Source: Flavobacteria bacterium RIFCSPLOWO2_12_FULL_35_11 | GTDB taxonomy: Bacteria > Bacteroidota > Bacteroidia > Flavobacteriales > Flavobacteriaceae | Assembly: GCA_001800975.1 (NCBI GenBank) | Contig: MGWK01000055.1 | Span: forward strand, 1 to 64,000 | DNA: 64,000 nucleotides | Direction: 5' to 3' | Part shown: positions 29,367-39,071 of the stretch, piece by piece | Layout: the number at the start of each line of letters is the position of its first letter | Position numbering within the stretch: position 1 is the stretch's first letter | The notes under the pieces: generated by a model | Seen by the model: the letters and a program-made list of their open reading frames with translations, nothing else | The model's database searches: none | What the model was told of the DNA's origin: nothing | Translations under genes and position numbers: made by a program

Positions 29367-29861
29367 ATGAGACAAAAAAAAATAAAAACTTGCCATTCAA
29401 TGAGGAATGGTCTTACTTTGATGGAGTTGAGTTTATCTCTTGTTATTGTTGGCGTGGTGTTTGTTAGTGGTTTATTCGCATTTAATAAATTATATGCCCC
29501 AACTGTGGCAAATAGTGAATTTGGAAGAGTGACACAACTTATTGGTGCTATTGAGAGAGCGCGTGGGGATAATATGGGGGCGTACCCAGCCTTAGCTGCG
29601 GCGACAGATGTTGCTGCAACTGCCAATCCGATTTCAAACCAAATGGGTGGAATTGCTAGTGCTACAGATCTCTTAGGATGGACATATGGGTGTGCGGCCG
29701 GCACTTCGTCTACAGTAACATTGACAACAGCTGCTTTTTCAACTTCAACTGTTGCCGATCTTGTTAGAACAAAAACAGCAAGTGCTTTTCCTCAGTGGGT
29801 TGCGGATGCGTCCGGCACTTCCTCGGTAACTTTTACACTATCAGGTATTGCGTGTAAATAA
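29367..29861 (+). CDS. pilS: type IV prepilin, probable major subunit (PilS-like)
   Basis: The protein has 164 residues. The class III leader ends in Gly15, with LTLMELSLSLVIVGVVF after the cleavage site and Glu at +5, the prepilin peptidase signature. The rest is Ala/Thr/Ser-rich with two Cys near the C-terminus (YGCAAG, GIACK), which could form the pilin disulphide loop. The start lies 7 bases after AAAAGGAA. It is probably the main pilin of the thin pilus. Its stop overlaps the next start by 1 base. Confidence 0.82.
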   Translation: MRQKKIKTCHSMRNGLTLMELSLSLVIVGVVFVSGLFAFNKLYAPTVANSEFGRVTQLIGAIERARGDNMGAYPALAAATDVAATANPISNQMGGIASATDLLGWTYGCAAGTSSTVTLTTAAFSTSTVADLVRTKTASAFPQWVADASGTSSVTFTLSGIACK

Positions 29862-30391
29862 TGGGTCTCTTACTTGTTTTTTTCTCTTTGGCATTAGGGG
29901 CTTTTGCTTCATTACAGCTAGTCTCATTGCCCAAGATTGATGTCAGTGGGAGGATAACAGGTGGGTATTCACCTAATTCTTCCTCTTTAGTGAACGAGTA
30001 TGAGATCAAAGAAGTTGGTAATTATTCAGAAGATGGGAATCACAGTATTGCACGAAATGCTGACATTGCGGCAATCCGTGTTTGTCGCCAACTATCTTAT
30101 GAAATGAAAGAAAAGTTTTTAGCTGGGGATATTTCCTGTGCATCTTATAATACGCCGGCTGTTTTGTTTGGGTTTTTGGGTGCATCTGGAACTTCAGGGT
30201 ATGTTGATACCCTTTATGTATCGACATCTAGCCCAACATTAGTGTGTGCAACTGTGGAGCAATATGGTAGGTACATTTTTTCGCGGTCTTTACCTAAAGG
30301 GTTGATATTGGGAAAAAATGTAACTTATAATTTAAATGCTCTTAGTGCTGATAAGCCCGATCCGTGTGGGTATAATGAAATTGTTTATTAA
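29861..30391 (+). CDS. pilus-associated exported protein
   Basis: The protein has 176 residues with an N-terminal hydrophobic segment (LLLVFFSLALGAFASLQLV) but no prepilin cleavage motif. The mature part is Ser/Gly-rich with several Cys (VCRQLSY, ISCASY, LVCATV, DPCGY), compatible with disulphide-stabilised minor pilus components. It overlaps the prepilin stop and precedes pilQ. The precise role is unknown. Confidence 0.6.
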   Translation: MGLLLVFFSLALGAFASLQLVSLPKIDVSGRITGGYSPNSSSLVNEYEIKEVGNYSEDGNHSIARNADIAAIRVCRQLSYEMKEKFLAGDISCASYNTPAVLFGFLGASGTSGYVDTLYVSTSSPTLVCATVEQYGRYIFSRSLPKGLILGKNVTYNLNALSADKPDPCGYNEIVY

Positions 30392-30400
30392 AGGAATGTC

Positions 30401-32254
30401 GTGAGTAAACTTGGTGAAATTTTAATTTTAAAAAATCTTGTTTCTAAGTCACAAATAGACTCAGCGCTTGAAATCCAGAAAAAAAGAAAAGCTCTCGGTA
30501 ATATTGTTTTACTCGGGGATATACTTCTCGAAAAGGGGGCTATTGAGAAACAAGATTTATATTCAGCCGTTCGCGAACTTGCACCTGATATTTTATCCGG
30601 TAGAGAAGCTGTAACGGCTTATGTAATGAGATGTATCGCTTTTAGTTTAGGGGATGGGTATTTACAATCCATATCATTTCAAAAAACTAATGAAATGCAC
30701 CTGTTTGAAATCTTTGATAAGCTTGGGTATATGACATTTAAATCACAAAAAATATATATTACTGGGTTAATGAAGCCGTTTATTGAAGATTTAGAAGTAG
30801 GTGTCTTAGAAAAATTTACACGACTCCATGAAAATGGAAATCCTATATATTTTTATGATGGGAAAAAAGTACATATTGATTTTATCCCTAAGCTAAATCT
30901 AGGCTTACGACAAATAATTTTATCAAAAGATGAATATAACATTATTTTAAATTCTTCTGTAAAAGAGGTGCTTGAGCATGATAGTAAAGGCACCTTTAAT
31001 GGGGAATTGCCTTATTCTGTGCATTCTATCGTTGCTGACGCATGTGCACAAAATTGTTCTGATATTCATATAATTCCAAAGACAACTGATTATTATATAT
31101 TTTTTAGGATTGATGGGGAGTTTGTGTTACAACCAAAATACACACTGGACGCTGAGCGCGGTCGTTCTCTTGTGTTTGCATTTAAAAAACTTGGTTCAGG
31201 CGGCTCCTTTAGGGCGGACGATACAAGAGAAGTGAAGGATGCAAGGGTAACACTTGGTGAAACTTGTGGTGGTGTTGACGCTCGTATTGTTTTAAACCCA
31301 GATGGGCAACGCATGGGTGATGAAGAGTTAGTTGCTAGAATTTTTAAAACAAAAAAACTGGAAAGAATACCTCTCGAAGAACAAGGGTATTTTAAAGAAG
31401 ATGTTAAGGTTATAGAACGGGCATTTAGGCGGAGTAATGGATTGTTTTTACTTAGCGGAGTAACCGGCTCGGGAAAAACAACTCTTGCAATGCAGCTACT
31501 TATGGGTGACACTCAAAGAAAATGGGAAACTATTGAGGATCCTATAGAATATATTATTCCAAATAAAAATATTTGTCAGCATCAAATAAACACACCGAAA
31601 GATGGTGCTACACTGGGTTTCAATGAGCTAGTGACAGGATTTAAGCGTGCGGACCCGGATGGACTTCTGATTGCCGAGATTAGAAGAAACCCGACGCTTC
31701 TTCTTGCTATTATTGAGGCCGCAAATGCTGGGCAGCTGGTCGTTTCAACAGTGCACATTAGAAGTGCATTTGAAATATACCGTGCGATGAGTGAGATATT
31801 TAAAATTGAATATTTCACAACTTCATCTCTAATTATTTTCTCTCACAACCAATTGCTCTTGAAGAGCCTTTGTCAAAACTGTCGTGTAGAAGATACAAAA
31901 AAATCTAATCATTCATCTCTTTTAAAATATAGAGATGAATTACCATATTTTGTTAAAGATGAGTTAAATGATTATTTAGAAAATCCATTTAAAACATATT
32001 TGAAAAATCCAGCCGGCTGCGCAGAGTGTGGCGCCTCTGGGTTTAAAGGCAGAACGCCGGTTTATGAATATTTTTACCCGGATGTAGATTTTATAAAATG
32101 GCTTCTTGATGAAGAGCCAGATCGTTATGAAATTGAAAAAAGAGTCTGCTCTGGGAATAATCGTCTTGGCGTTAATAAGCTTCAAATATTTTTGCGTAAA
32201 TTAGAAGCCGGGATATTTGAAGCAGATTCTAAAACCATTGAAAAACTTATGTAA
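30401..32254 (+). CDS. pilQ: PilQ/PilB-like pilus assembly ATPase (GspE family)
   Basis: The protein has 617 residues from a GTG behind AAAGGA. The ATPase has Walker A GVTGSGKT (353-360), an Asp box (IEDPIEY), Walker B region GLLIAEIRRNP and STVHIRS. A four-Cys zinc motif follows (CQNC, then CAECGASGFKGRTPVYE), as in type II secretion and type IV pilus extension ATPases. An N-terminal MshEN-like region (residues 1-60, KLGEILILKNLVSK) is also visible. It powers pilus assembly on the cytoplasmic side of the PilR-like platform. Confidence 0.85.
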   Translation: MSKLGEILILKNLVSKSQIDSALEIQKKRKALGNIVLLGDILLEKGAIEKQDLYSAVRELAPDILSGREAVTAYVMRCIAFSLGDGYLQSISFQKTNEMHLFEIFDKLGYMTFKSQKIYITGLMKPFIEDLEVGVLEKFTRLHENGNPIYFYDGKKVHIDFIPKLNLGLRQIILSKDEYNIILNSSVKEVLEHDSKGTFNGELPYSVHSIVADACAQNCSDIHIIPKTTDYYIFFRIDGEFVLQPKYTLDAERGRSLVFAFKKLGSGGSFRADDTREVKDARVTLGETCGGVDARIVLNPDGQRMGDEELVARIFKTKKLERIPLEEQGYFKEDVKVIERAFRRSNGLFLLSGVTGSGKTTLAMQLLMGDTQRKWETIEDPIEYIIPNKNICQHQINTPKDGATLGFNELVTGFKRADPDGLLIAEIRRNPTLLLAIIEAANAGQLVVSTVHIRSAFEIYRAMSEIFKIEYFTTSSLIIFSHNQLLLKSLCQNCRVEDTKKSNHSSLLKYRDELPYFVKDELNDYLENPFKTYLKNPAGCAECGASGFKGRTPVYEYFYPDVDFIKWLLDEEPDRYEIEKRVCSGNNRLGVNKLQIFLRKLEAGIFEADSKTIEKLM

Positions 32255-32263
32255 GGAAAAAAA

Positions 32264-34036
32264 ATGAAAAAAAATATATCATACTCAATTATCATTTCGT
32301 CTGTTGCAGCTTTATTGCTTGTCGGGTGTGCAGAGAAAAGTAAGATTTTACCAAATATTGCATCCCTAAATGAAATTAACAACAAAACAGAGAATATTTC
32401 GGTTTCTGTTGTTGACATGCCGGTGCGCAAGCTAATAAAAACAGTTTGTGAAACAAATAGTCTATCATGCGATTTATCTATACAACCATCAGATAAATAT
32501 GTTGCTACATTTACTTACAATGGGTTAGCTGAAGGAATTTTGCCAATTATTAAGCGCCAAACAGGTGTTGAATACTCATTTTTAGATGGTGTGTTATCTA
32601 TCCAAAATAAAGATGAAATTACAATTTATGAAGATCCTCTCAAAAAATCATCATGCAGTAAAGATATTTCTATTTCTTTTAAAAATATGGCTGTGAATGA
32701 TGCTTTTAAATATTTTTATGATGAATTCGGTTTTTCATTCAATTTTGATTTGCGACATTCTGCGGTCACTAAATCACCTGCGGCTGCTCCGCAAGCAATA
32801 GAATCTATGCCAATGAATTTTAAAAACGGCGCTGAACAATTGCAAAAACTGCCACACGGTAGTATTACTTTTTATTATAATGGCTGCGACCCTAGGGAAG
32901 CACTTCAATCTTTTTTAAGCTCACTGGATTATATGATGGTTGAAGCTAGAGATAAGGAATTTAAAATTCGTGATTATGATGTTGCGATGATTGACAAATC
33001 TGTTTATTATAATTATTCTCTTGGGGCCGGCAGCAGCGGCTCAGGAGGTTCTCAGACCCAGCCAACAGCTAGTGCTCCCGGTGCCGCTTCTGCACAACCT
33101 AGCACAAGCGGCGGCACTGCCGCGAATACTAGCAGCACTGTTTCTATTTCTGAAAATCCTCGCGCGGATACGGAAAATGTACTCCGACGCTATTTGTCAA
33201 GCAATGGAAAACTAGATTTTTCAATGCGCGGATATATAGTTATAGAGGATAGCCCGTCGTATGTTAAAAGAATAAAATCAATTATTTCAAAAGAGAGCGC
33301 TATGGAAGCTCCTTTGAATATCAGCGTAAATATCGTTCGTGTGGATCTTAATAATAATTTCAAAGCAGGGGTAGATTGGAATGCTGTTTTAGGTAGTGTT
33401 GGTGGGTTTAAAGATATATCTGTTTCTGGTTCAATGGCAGGCCTTGTAAATGGTGGATTTGCACTCAAAGGAAATTTTAAAGGTGCGGAGCAGGTTTTAA
33501 CAATGCTTCAAGATTATGGAAATACTAAAATTGAACGCAGCTCATCTATCCGAGCGAAGAGTGGCTTCTTAGCTAGTTATGATGCTATAAAACCCGTTCC
33601 ATATATTACAACAGGGTCAACAATTACCGGTGGTACAACTGGATTTGCTCAGTCATCTACAACCCCTATTTTTGAACAAGAAGGTGTGTCCCTCAATATA
33701 CTTCCGAGTTTAAATATTGAACAAAATCTTGTTAATTTAGGAATTGATGTAACTGTTGCCGAATATACAGGGGATAAAAGTTTTGATTTAGGGGAGCAAG
33801 GTATATATACTCTTCCTGTTATTTCAAAAGACAAAGGACGCTTCGCTGTTCAAGCAAAACTTGGTGAGACAATTGTGCTGACTGGATTTAAAGTCAAAAG
33901 GGACAAACTTGGGAAAAAAGGTGTCCCTTTTGCTTCTCAAATACCGTGGGCAGGTGCACTTTTTGGGTATCAAGAAGATACTGATGAGTATAGTGAAATT
34001 TTGATCGTTTTAAAAGTCGATCGAATCAAGTTATAG
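32264..34036 (+). CDS. pilN: PilN-like secretin lipoprotein
   Basis: The protein has 590 residues. The lipobox (LLLVGCAEKS) indicates a lipid-anchored precursor. N-terminal periplasmic domains are followed by a Ser/Gly/Ala-rich low-complexity stretch (residues about 250-290) and then the C-terminal secretin domain with GKLDFSMRGYIVIEDSP, YITTGSTITGG, EQEGVSLNILPSL and VLTGFKVKR, ending EILIVLKVDRI. It should form the outer-membrane pore for the thin pilus, as PilN does in R64. Confidence 0.85.
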   Translation: MKKNISYSIIISSVAALLLVGCAEKSKILPNIASLNEINNKTENISVSVVDMPVRKLIKTVCETNSLSCDLSIQPSDKYVATFTYNGLAEGILPIIKRQTGVEYSFLDGVLSIQNKDEITIYEDPLKKSSCSKDISISFKNMAVNDAFKYFYDEFGFSFNFDLRHSAVTKSPAAAPQAIESMPMNFKNGAEQLQKLPHGSITFYYNGCDPREALQSFLSSLDYMMVEARDKEFKIRDYDVAMIDKSVYYNYSLGAGSSGSGGSQTQPTASAPGAASAQPSTSGGTAANTSSTVSISENPRADTENVLRRYLSSNGKLDFSMRGYIVIEDSPSYVKRIKSIISKESAMEAPLNISVNIVRVDLNNNFKAGVDWNAVLGSVGGFKDISVSGSMAGLVNGGFALKGNFKGAEQVLTMLQDYGNTKIERSSSIRAKSGFLASYDAIKPVPYITTGSTITGGTTGFAQSSTTPIFEQEGVSLNILPSLNIEQNLVNLGIDVTVAEYTGDKSFDLGEQGIYTLPVISKDKGRFAVQAKLGETIVLTGFKVKRDKLGKKGVPFASQIPWAGALFGYQEDTDEYSEILIVLKVDRIKL

Positions 34037-34045
34037 GGGTAAATC

Positions 34046-34657
34046 ATGAAAATTCATTCTAATATAATGACAAACAAAAAACAAATAGCGGCACTTGTTG
34101 TTGGGATTATAGTGTTGCTTAGTATGACTTACGCCACTTTTTTTACAAATAATGAGAGCGAGCAGCCAATTAAAACAACTAAAACCATAAAGGTTGCACC
34201 ACCTCTAAAGAAAGAGGCTGTCTCTGTGGTGGATAGCCATATAGCTATAAACAAGGTTGCTTTGTTGGAGCAGAATTTAAGCTCTTCTGAGCTAAATGAA
34301 AATATTGATATGTTCTTTATTTCCAAACTGGATCCAAAATCCATCCCGGCTATTCCTGCCATCCAAGAACCATGCCCTAAAGCAAAATTACCCGAATTGA
34401 GAAGTCCATCATTACCACCAAATTTTCAAATACCTCCCTCTGTATCAAATGTTGTGGCGCCAGCGTCTCCCCCTTTGATTTTTCAGGTTATTACAATAAG
34501 TGGAATTACTTGTAATAATAATATGTGCAAAGCTAACACTTCACAAGGAAATGTTGTTGACGGCGGCATAATTGGTGGTGGGAAATTTATTCTTGAGCAT
34601 ATAGAGGCCATTACTATGCACGGCATAAAAACCGATAAACGCTTTATAAACTACTAA
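34046..34657 (+). CDS. pilP: PilP-like pilus assembly protein
   Basis: The protein has 203 residues with one N-terminal membrane segment (IAALVVGIIVLLSMTYATFF), a Pro-rich periplasmic linker and a C-terminal beta domain with VITISGITCNNNMCKA and GKFILEHIEAITMHGI, typical of PilP/secretin partner proteins that carry an ISGI motif. In R64 the order pilN-pilO-pilP is known; here PilP-like precedes PilO-like. It links the inner-membrane platform to the secretin. Confidence 0.65.
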   Translation: MKIHSNIMTNKKQIAALVVGIIVLLSMTYATFFTNNESEQPIKTTKTIKVAPPLKKEAVSVVDSHIAINKVALLEQNLSSSELNENIDMFFISKLDPKSIPAIPAIQEPCPKAKLPELRSPSLPPNFQIPPSVSNVVAPASPPLIFQVITISGITCNNNMCKANTSQGNVVDGGIIGGGKFILEHIEAITMHGIKTDKRFINY

Positions 34658-34670
34658 AGAAGGCCAAACC

Positions 34671-35717
34671 ATGTATATTGGAAAATTTATTATCGGGGAA
34701 CCATCCCTAGCATCCACTACAACTATTAAGGCAAAGCTAGGAAAAAAAATCATTTCTGTTAAATTTATTGGGTCTGAAGATAAAAATCATTTTTTTGATG
34801 AGCTTTATCCGTTTGCGATTTTGTGTTTTGACACAAACATAGGGAAAGCGTATAAAATCTTAGAGAAAGGTAAACTTCTTACAATCTCGAAAGTTCCAAA
34901 GACGGAAGACTCCTTCGTTATGGCGATTGAAGATTACGAAACAGATGCAGTGGAAGAAAGCATCCTGATGAACTTTTTCGAGGGAGACTATCGTCGTGAA
35001 ATTAGTGATTCTTCGGAAACGATAGCAAAGCTTTATGCGCAAAGCAGTAATAAGGCTACTTTAATTTTTGTTGTCAGTATAATTATTGCACTGATAGGGG
35101 GGAGCCTTTTTTATTTAATACCTAATAATAAAATAGAAACCGTAGAGATAGCACCAGCACCTAATGAAGTTCCGCCCCCTCCTTTAACGCAATCAGAGGT
35201 GGTTTCTTTAAAACAGATGCTCTCTGTTGATCTTATAAATTATATTCATAATGAGGCTATTACTATTTCTAAAGACCCAAAATTAAATGATAAAGCCATC
35301 ATCAAATCAATTTCTATTGTTTATGAAACAAATCACGATGCGGTTAAAATTAGAGGTACGATAGGATATGAATATGATTATCCAGTGAATAAAAGTATTT
35401 TATCTGGCAAAAGTACATACGCAAAGTCGAGCCAATTTTCTCTTTCTAAGAATAGAATTGATTTGTTGAATAGTCAAAAAATATCCCCAAACATTGAGTG
35501 TGTACAACAGTCTATTTTAATAGCTGGTGGCACCCAAACTGTTGTTGAGCGCAGCCCATTATTTATAAAAATTAAATATGAAAACATGCGTCCAACAACC
35601 TTTGTTACAAAATTAAAAGAAGTTATTGCAAGCTGCCCTATAGTAGTAGAAGCCGTTGGGATAACTTCCGGGAACCTTCAACTGTCAACCACTGTTTATA
35701 TAGAGGATTTAAAATGA
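34671..35717 (+). CDS. PilO-like pilus assembly protein
   Basis: The protein has 348 residues. A cytoplasmic N-terminal domain (residues 1-125) is followed by one transmembrane helix (KATLIFVVSIIIALIGGSLF), a Pro-rich stretch (APNEVPPPPLTQ) and a periplasmic domain. This bitopic layout and the neighbours fit PilO2-type inner-membrane alignment proteins of IncI pili. The homology is inferred; no short motif is diagnostic. It overlaps the next gene by 4 bases. Confidence 0.6.
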   Translation: MYIGKFIIGEPSLASTTTIKAKLGKKIISVKFIGSEDKNHFFDELYPFAILCFDTNIGKAYKILEKGKLLTISKVPKTEDSFVMAIEDYETDAVEESILMNFFEGDYRREISDSSETIAKLYAQSSNKATLIFVVSIIIALIGGSLFYLIPNNKIETVEIAPAPNEVPPPPLTQSEVVSLKQMLSVDLINYIHNEAITISKDPKLNDKAIIKSISIVYETNHDAVKIRGTIGYEYDYPVNKSILSGKSTYAKSSQFSLSKNRIDLLNSQKISPNIECVQQSILIAGGTQTVVERSPLFIKIKYENMRPTTFVTKLKEVIASCPIVVEAVGITSGNLQLSTTVYIEDLK

Positions 35718-36901
35718 GAAATAGATCTCGCCACGGGTTTACACTTCTTGAAATCTCACTTGTTCTTGTTATCATGGGGATTTTGAGTTTGAATATCTCG
35801 AAATGGGTTGCTAAAACAGCGGATGATACAATGGTTAAAGATGAGTATCTAAAAGCATTTCAATTTGAAACAGGTATCAAGAATAGTTTTCTTGCCATAC
35901 TTGATACTTTTGAGGGTGTTTGTGGAAATATCCCATCTGTGGCTACTGCTTCTTTTGCGTGGGGCTATGGCTCACCATCTTGCCAAAACACTTCACCTTT
36001 ACCGGTTGTATCCGGTAGTGATATTGTTTATAATATAAATCTTGGTTCTCTTAGTGCCTCTGACGCCACAGGATTAAAAAACCGTATCAGTTCTGCATAC
36101 GCGCCAATGTGTTCGATAAGCTCTTCAACGGCGACAAGCCTTACTTTATATTGTGGAGGGAGTTTTGAAAATCTACAATATGACACAGAAAGTGGCTTAG
36201 TAAATGAATACCACACACCTGGTGGAAACTTCAACATAATAGATACTCCAGTCCCTGTCCTCACTCTTAAACGCAGATATAGCGAAGGGGCTCTCCAAGA
36301 ATCAAAAGTGTACAGACTTAATATAGTAGATGTTCTTCAACAAAGAGCCGCATATACTACAACAAAGTTTGAAAACATAGGCCGAACATTAAAAACTATT
36401 TATAATACAAAATTAGCATTAGAAACTGCTAATAAATCGCCGGATGGGCTTAACTCTATTGATGATGAATTAATCCCTTGGTTTTGGGAATCGTTTTCAG
36501 ATGATAGTGCTATAGCATCAACAGCTATATGCTCTAAAAATAGCATAACAGGTGTTTGTGATAATTTAAACACTAATAATATATGGAGGTCTAATGCAGG
36601 GGATTCGTTATTGTGGTATAACTTAGTTATTGGCCAACTGTCCGGAGATTTTAAATATAGTGTTGATGGTTTTGGAAATGCGTTGCGTATAATTCCTATT
36701 ATTGCGCAATGCGCGGCTTCAAACCTATCTCTTTGCTCTCCAACGCCGCCATCTCTTCCTGCGGAACCCTATACTACGAGCGCCATACAAACACCACCAT
36801 ATAGCACTTTGATTTATAGCAATGTTTCAAGTGGAGGGGTTGATTGTGCTGATACATCACTCTCGGCCCCTGCTGGATGTAGATATCTTGTTGTTTATTA
36901 A
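35714..36901 (+). CDS. large minor prepilin
   Basis: The protein has 395 residues. A very short leader ends in Gly8, followed by FTLLEISLVLVIMGILSL with Glu at +5, a perfect prepilin cleavage signature. The long C-terminal part has several Cys. It is larger than the main prepilin and may be a tip or priming minor pilin. In R64 the tip adhesin PilV itself carries the prepilin leader; here the leader and the shufflon adhesin are separate proteins, so this one may hold the adhesin at the tip. That is inference. Confidence 0.75.
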   Translation: MRNRSRHGFTLLEISLVLVIMGILSLNISKWVAKTADDTMVKDEYLKAFQFETGIKNSFLAILDTFEGVCGNIPSVATASFAWGYGSPSCQNTSPLPVVSGSDIVYNINLGSLSASDATGLKNRISSAYAPMCSISSSTATSLTLYCGGSFENLQYDTESGLVNEYHTPGGNFNIIDTPVPVLTLKRRYSEGALQESKVYRLNIVDVLQQRAAYTTTKFENIGRTLKTIYNTKLALETANKSPDGLNSIDDELIPWFWESFSDDSAIASTAICSKNSITGVCDNLNTNNIWRSNAGDSLLWYNLVIGQLSGDFKYSVDGFGNALRIIPIIAQCAASNLSLCSPTPPSLPAEPYTTSAIQTPPYSTLIYSNVSSGGVDCADTSLSAPAGCRYLVVY

Positions 36902-36922
36902 AAATAAAAAAAGGAATTAAAA

Positions 36923-38248
36923 ATGAGACAATCAAATCATAGACAGTTTAAAGAAGGTAACGGCGAAAAAACAAAAGAAGTTTTTATGAAGTTTTTAGAT
37001 GAAAGAGAGGCATGGTTTGGCCATCTTTTATATGGCATTAAATATGGTTGGCTGCAAAATGGATGTGGGATTACTGAGATTTTAATACGAGAAATGCAGC
37101 CGACAGCCGTATCAGTTTTAAAGGCATATTTACCTTGTTATGTTAAACATGGTGAACAAGAATTTTTGCCTACTAAAAACCAAATTATTGGTGTAGTGCA
37201 ACGCTTTATTCCAACCACTATTCAAAAATATAAAGATTCGGACATGATTGGAGAATCTATTGATTTCGCAATTCAAGTATTTGGGCTTGGGACATTTCGT
37301 GTCAATTTTAGCTATAGTAATGACGGCGGTTGTCTTTCAATCCGCTATTTACCATATGATGTCCCAAAGCTTGAAGAAGTTGGGTATCCTCCTATTTATA
37401 GAAAGTTTATAGATACTATTATAGAAGATGTGTCTGTTAAAAGCCCCCCTGTTATGCAAGAAAGTTTTTTTATACAAATTAATGGTGATGCGGAAATGTG
37501 TTCTAAAAATCAAACACCTGAGATAAGTTTGATTTCAACATCTGTTCCGAGAGCCGGCGGGGGGCTTATTTTACATATTGGGCCTACAGGTTCCGGCAAG
37601 ACTACCGCACTTGCGTCAGAAATTCGCCATATTGCGGATAACACTGCCGGTCTTATTTTAACTTATGAAGACCCTGTTGAATTTTTACATATTGGCACAC
37701 AATCTCCAGTCGAATCATTTGAGCTTGGTAGAGATATTAAGGAAAATGACGACTTTACATTAGCAGAAATGGTTCAGCGTCACTCCTTAAGAAAAAATCC
37801 GGCTGTTATTATGTTTGGTGAAATGCGGACACTGGAACAGATGCGCACAGTGGTAGAACTTGCTAATCGCGGGCATTGGGTGTTTGCTTCTATGCACGGC
37901 AATACTGTTGTTGAAGCCATTAGCGCGTTAATGGCAATTTTTAAAGATGAGCCTTACATTCTTTCAAACTCTTTAAAAGCTGCTGTGGCTCATCGTTTAG
38001 CAACAAATTTAAAAGGGGAAGTAGTTCCGCTGTTTGAAATATTTATGCCAGATGCCGTGCGAACAGAGTCGTTAAGCAAAGGTGGGCTTGATGACCTCAA
38101 AAGAGCTGTAAATGAGAATCTTGGGGAACAATATGTTTCATTTGAAGCTTCTCTTCAAAATCTTGTTGAATCTGACAAAATTACTTCTCATGAAGTTGGT
38201 CGCATTAGAAAAATGACACTCGGCAATATAACAAATAAGGATGTATGA
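36923..38248 (+). CDS. PilT/DotB-like secretion or retraction ATPase
   Basis: The protein has 441 residues. Walker A is GPTGSGKTTA, followed by LTYEDPVEFLH (Asp box), VIMFGEMRTLEQM (Walker B) and FASMHGNTVVEA (His box), the PilT family order, without the zinc motif of PilQ. The family includes pilus retraction ATPases and the DotB/TraJ ATPases of type IVB conjugation systems, so both roles are possible. The start lies behind AAAAGGA in a leader very similar to that of the prepilin gene at 29367. Confidence 0.78.
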   Translation: MRQSNHRQFKEGNGEKTKEVFMKFLDEREAWFGHLLYGIKYGWLQNGCGITEILIREMQPTAVSVLKAYLPCYVKHGEQEFLPTKNQIIGVVQRFIPTTIQKYKDSDMIGESIDFAIQVFGLGTFRVNFSYSNDGGCLSIRYLPYDVPKLEEVGYPPIYRKFIDTIIEDVSVKSPPVMQESFFIQINGDAEMCSKNQTPEISLISTSVPRAGGGLILHIGPTGSGKTTALASEIRHIADNTAGLILTYEDPVEFLHIGTQSPVESFELGRDIKENDDFTLAEMVQRHSLRKNPAVIMFGEMRTLEQMRTVVELANRGHWVFASMHGNTVVEAISALMAIFKDEPYILSNSLKAAVAHRLATNLKGEVVPLFEIFMPDAVRTESLSKGGLDDLKRAVNENLGEQYVSFEASLQNLVESDKITSHEVGRIRKMTLGNITNKDV

Positions 38249-38523
38249 TGGACAATGATAAGAATGTAAAACACATTAAAAATGGGTATGAAATCCCTAT
38301 GAGCATTATATACGGTTGGCTAAAATTACTGCATGAAAAAACAAACAATAGAGATATTGAACATGCGCTGCGCACAGTAAAATTTATAAATTCCTCTAAA
38401 GAGGAAAAAGAAATTTATGTGACAATTAAGAATATTTATTTAGCAGAGATGAACGGCGATTTAAACCCTTCTCCCTCTATGCGTGATATTTATACAAATA
38501 TTGATGATTATATTTGTAACTAA
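38245..38523 (+). CDS. small hypothetical protein
   Basis: The protein has 92 residues, soluble and charged, starting ATG ATG and overlapping the ATPase gene by 4 bases. No motif recognised. It is probably translated together with the ATPase and may modulate it, but this is only positional. Confidence 0.5.
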   Translation: MMDNDKNVKHIKNGYEIPMSIIYGWLKLLHEKTNNRDIEHALRTVKFINSSKEEKEIYVTIKNIYLAEMNGDLNPSPSMRDIYTNIDDYICN

Positions 38524-38540
38524 AATAAGGAGAAAAAAAT

Positions 38541-39059
38541 ATGTTAAAACAAAATATTTTATTTTTTATGCTGTTTTTTTGGAGCTGTATTTTAGATGCT
38601 GCCGACTATCTAGTCCCATACGAATATGATAATATGTTGCAAAGCGTAAAATCTCAAGGGTATGGTGTCATTACTCCGGCTTCCGGAGTTGGTTCAACAA
38701 ATTACACTATAAATGGTGTAAGCGCCCAATATCAGTGTCTTGCGGATATCCCAAAAATCTCTTGTCGTTCCGCTACAAATGTTATTTATGCGAATGTGTC
38801 TGAGGTAATTTTATTACACTCTCTTGGCGGGATTGTTCATAATTTTGGAACAGACCTTCGCACTGAAGACGGCGGCTCATTTTGGCGGGTTTGTGGCGCC
38901 GCAGTAGGAGGCTTACTTTCAGATACACTAGAAATGGATGGAAATACGGTTGTATATACGCCGAATTCCGTAAAATTAGTACAAAATTATTTTACAAACA
39001 GTGCAGTTACCCCTGCTGGGTCTTATATGGCTGTTAGTTATCAGCAAATATGTAAATAA
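38541..39059 (+). CDS. secreted pilus-associated protein
   Basis: The protein has 172 residues with a signal peptide (LKQNILFFMLFFWSCILDAA). The mature part has paired Cys (YQCLADIPKISCRS, WRVCGAAVG, QQICK) and is Gly/Ser/Val-rich, like small extracellular pilus proteins. It starts behind TAAGGAG and is separated from pilV by 12 bases. It may be a pilus tip partner of the shufflon adhesin; no family is recognised. Confidence 0.6.
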   Translation: MLKQNILFFMLFFWSCILDAADYLVPYEYDNMLQSVKSQGYGVITPASGVGSTNYTINGVSAQYQCLADIPKISCRSATNVIYANVSEVILLHSLGGIVHNFGTDLRTEDGGSFWRVCGAAVGGLLSDTLEMDGNTVVYTPNSVKLVQNYFTNSAVTPAGSYMAVSYQQICK

Positions 39060-39071
39060 GAAGGAAAAAAG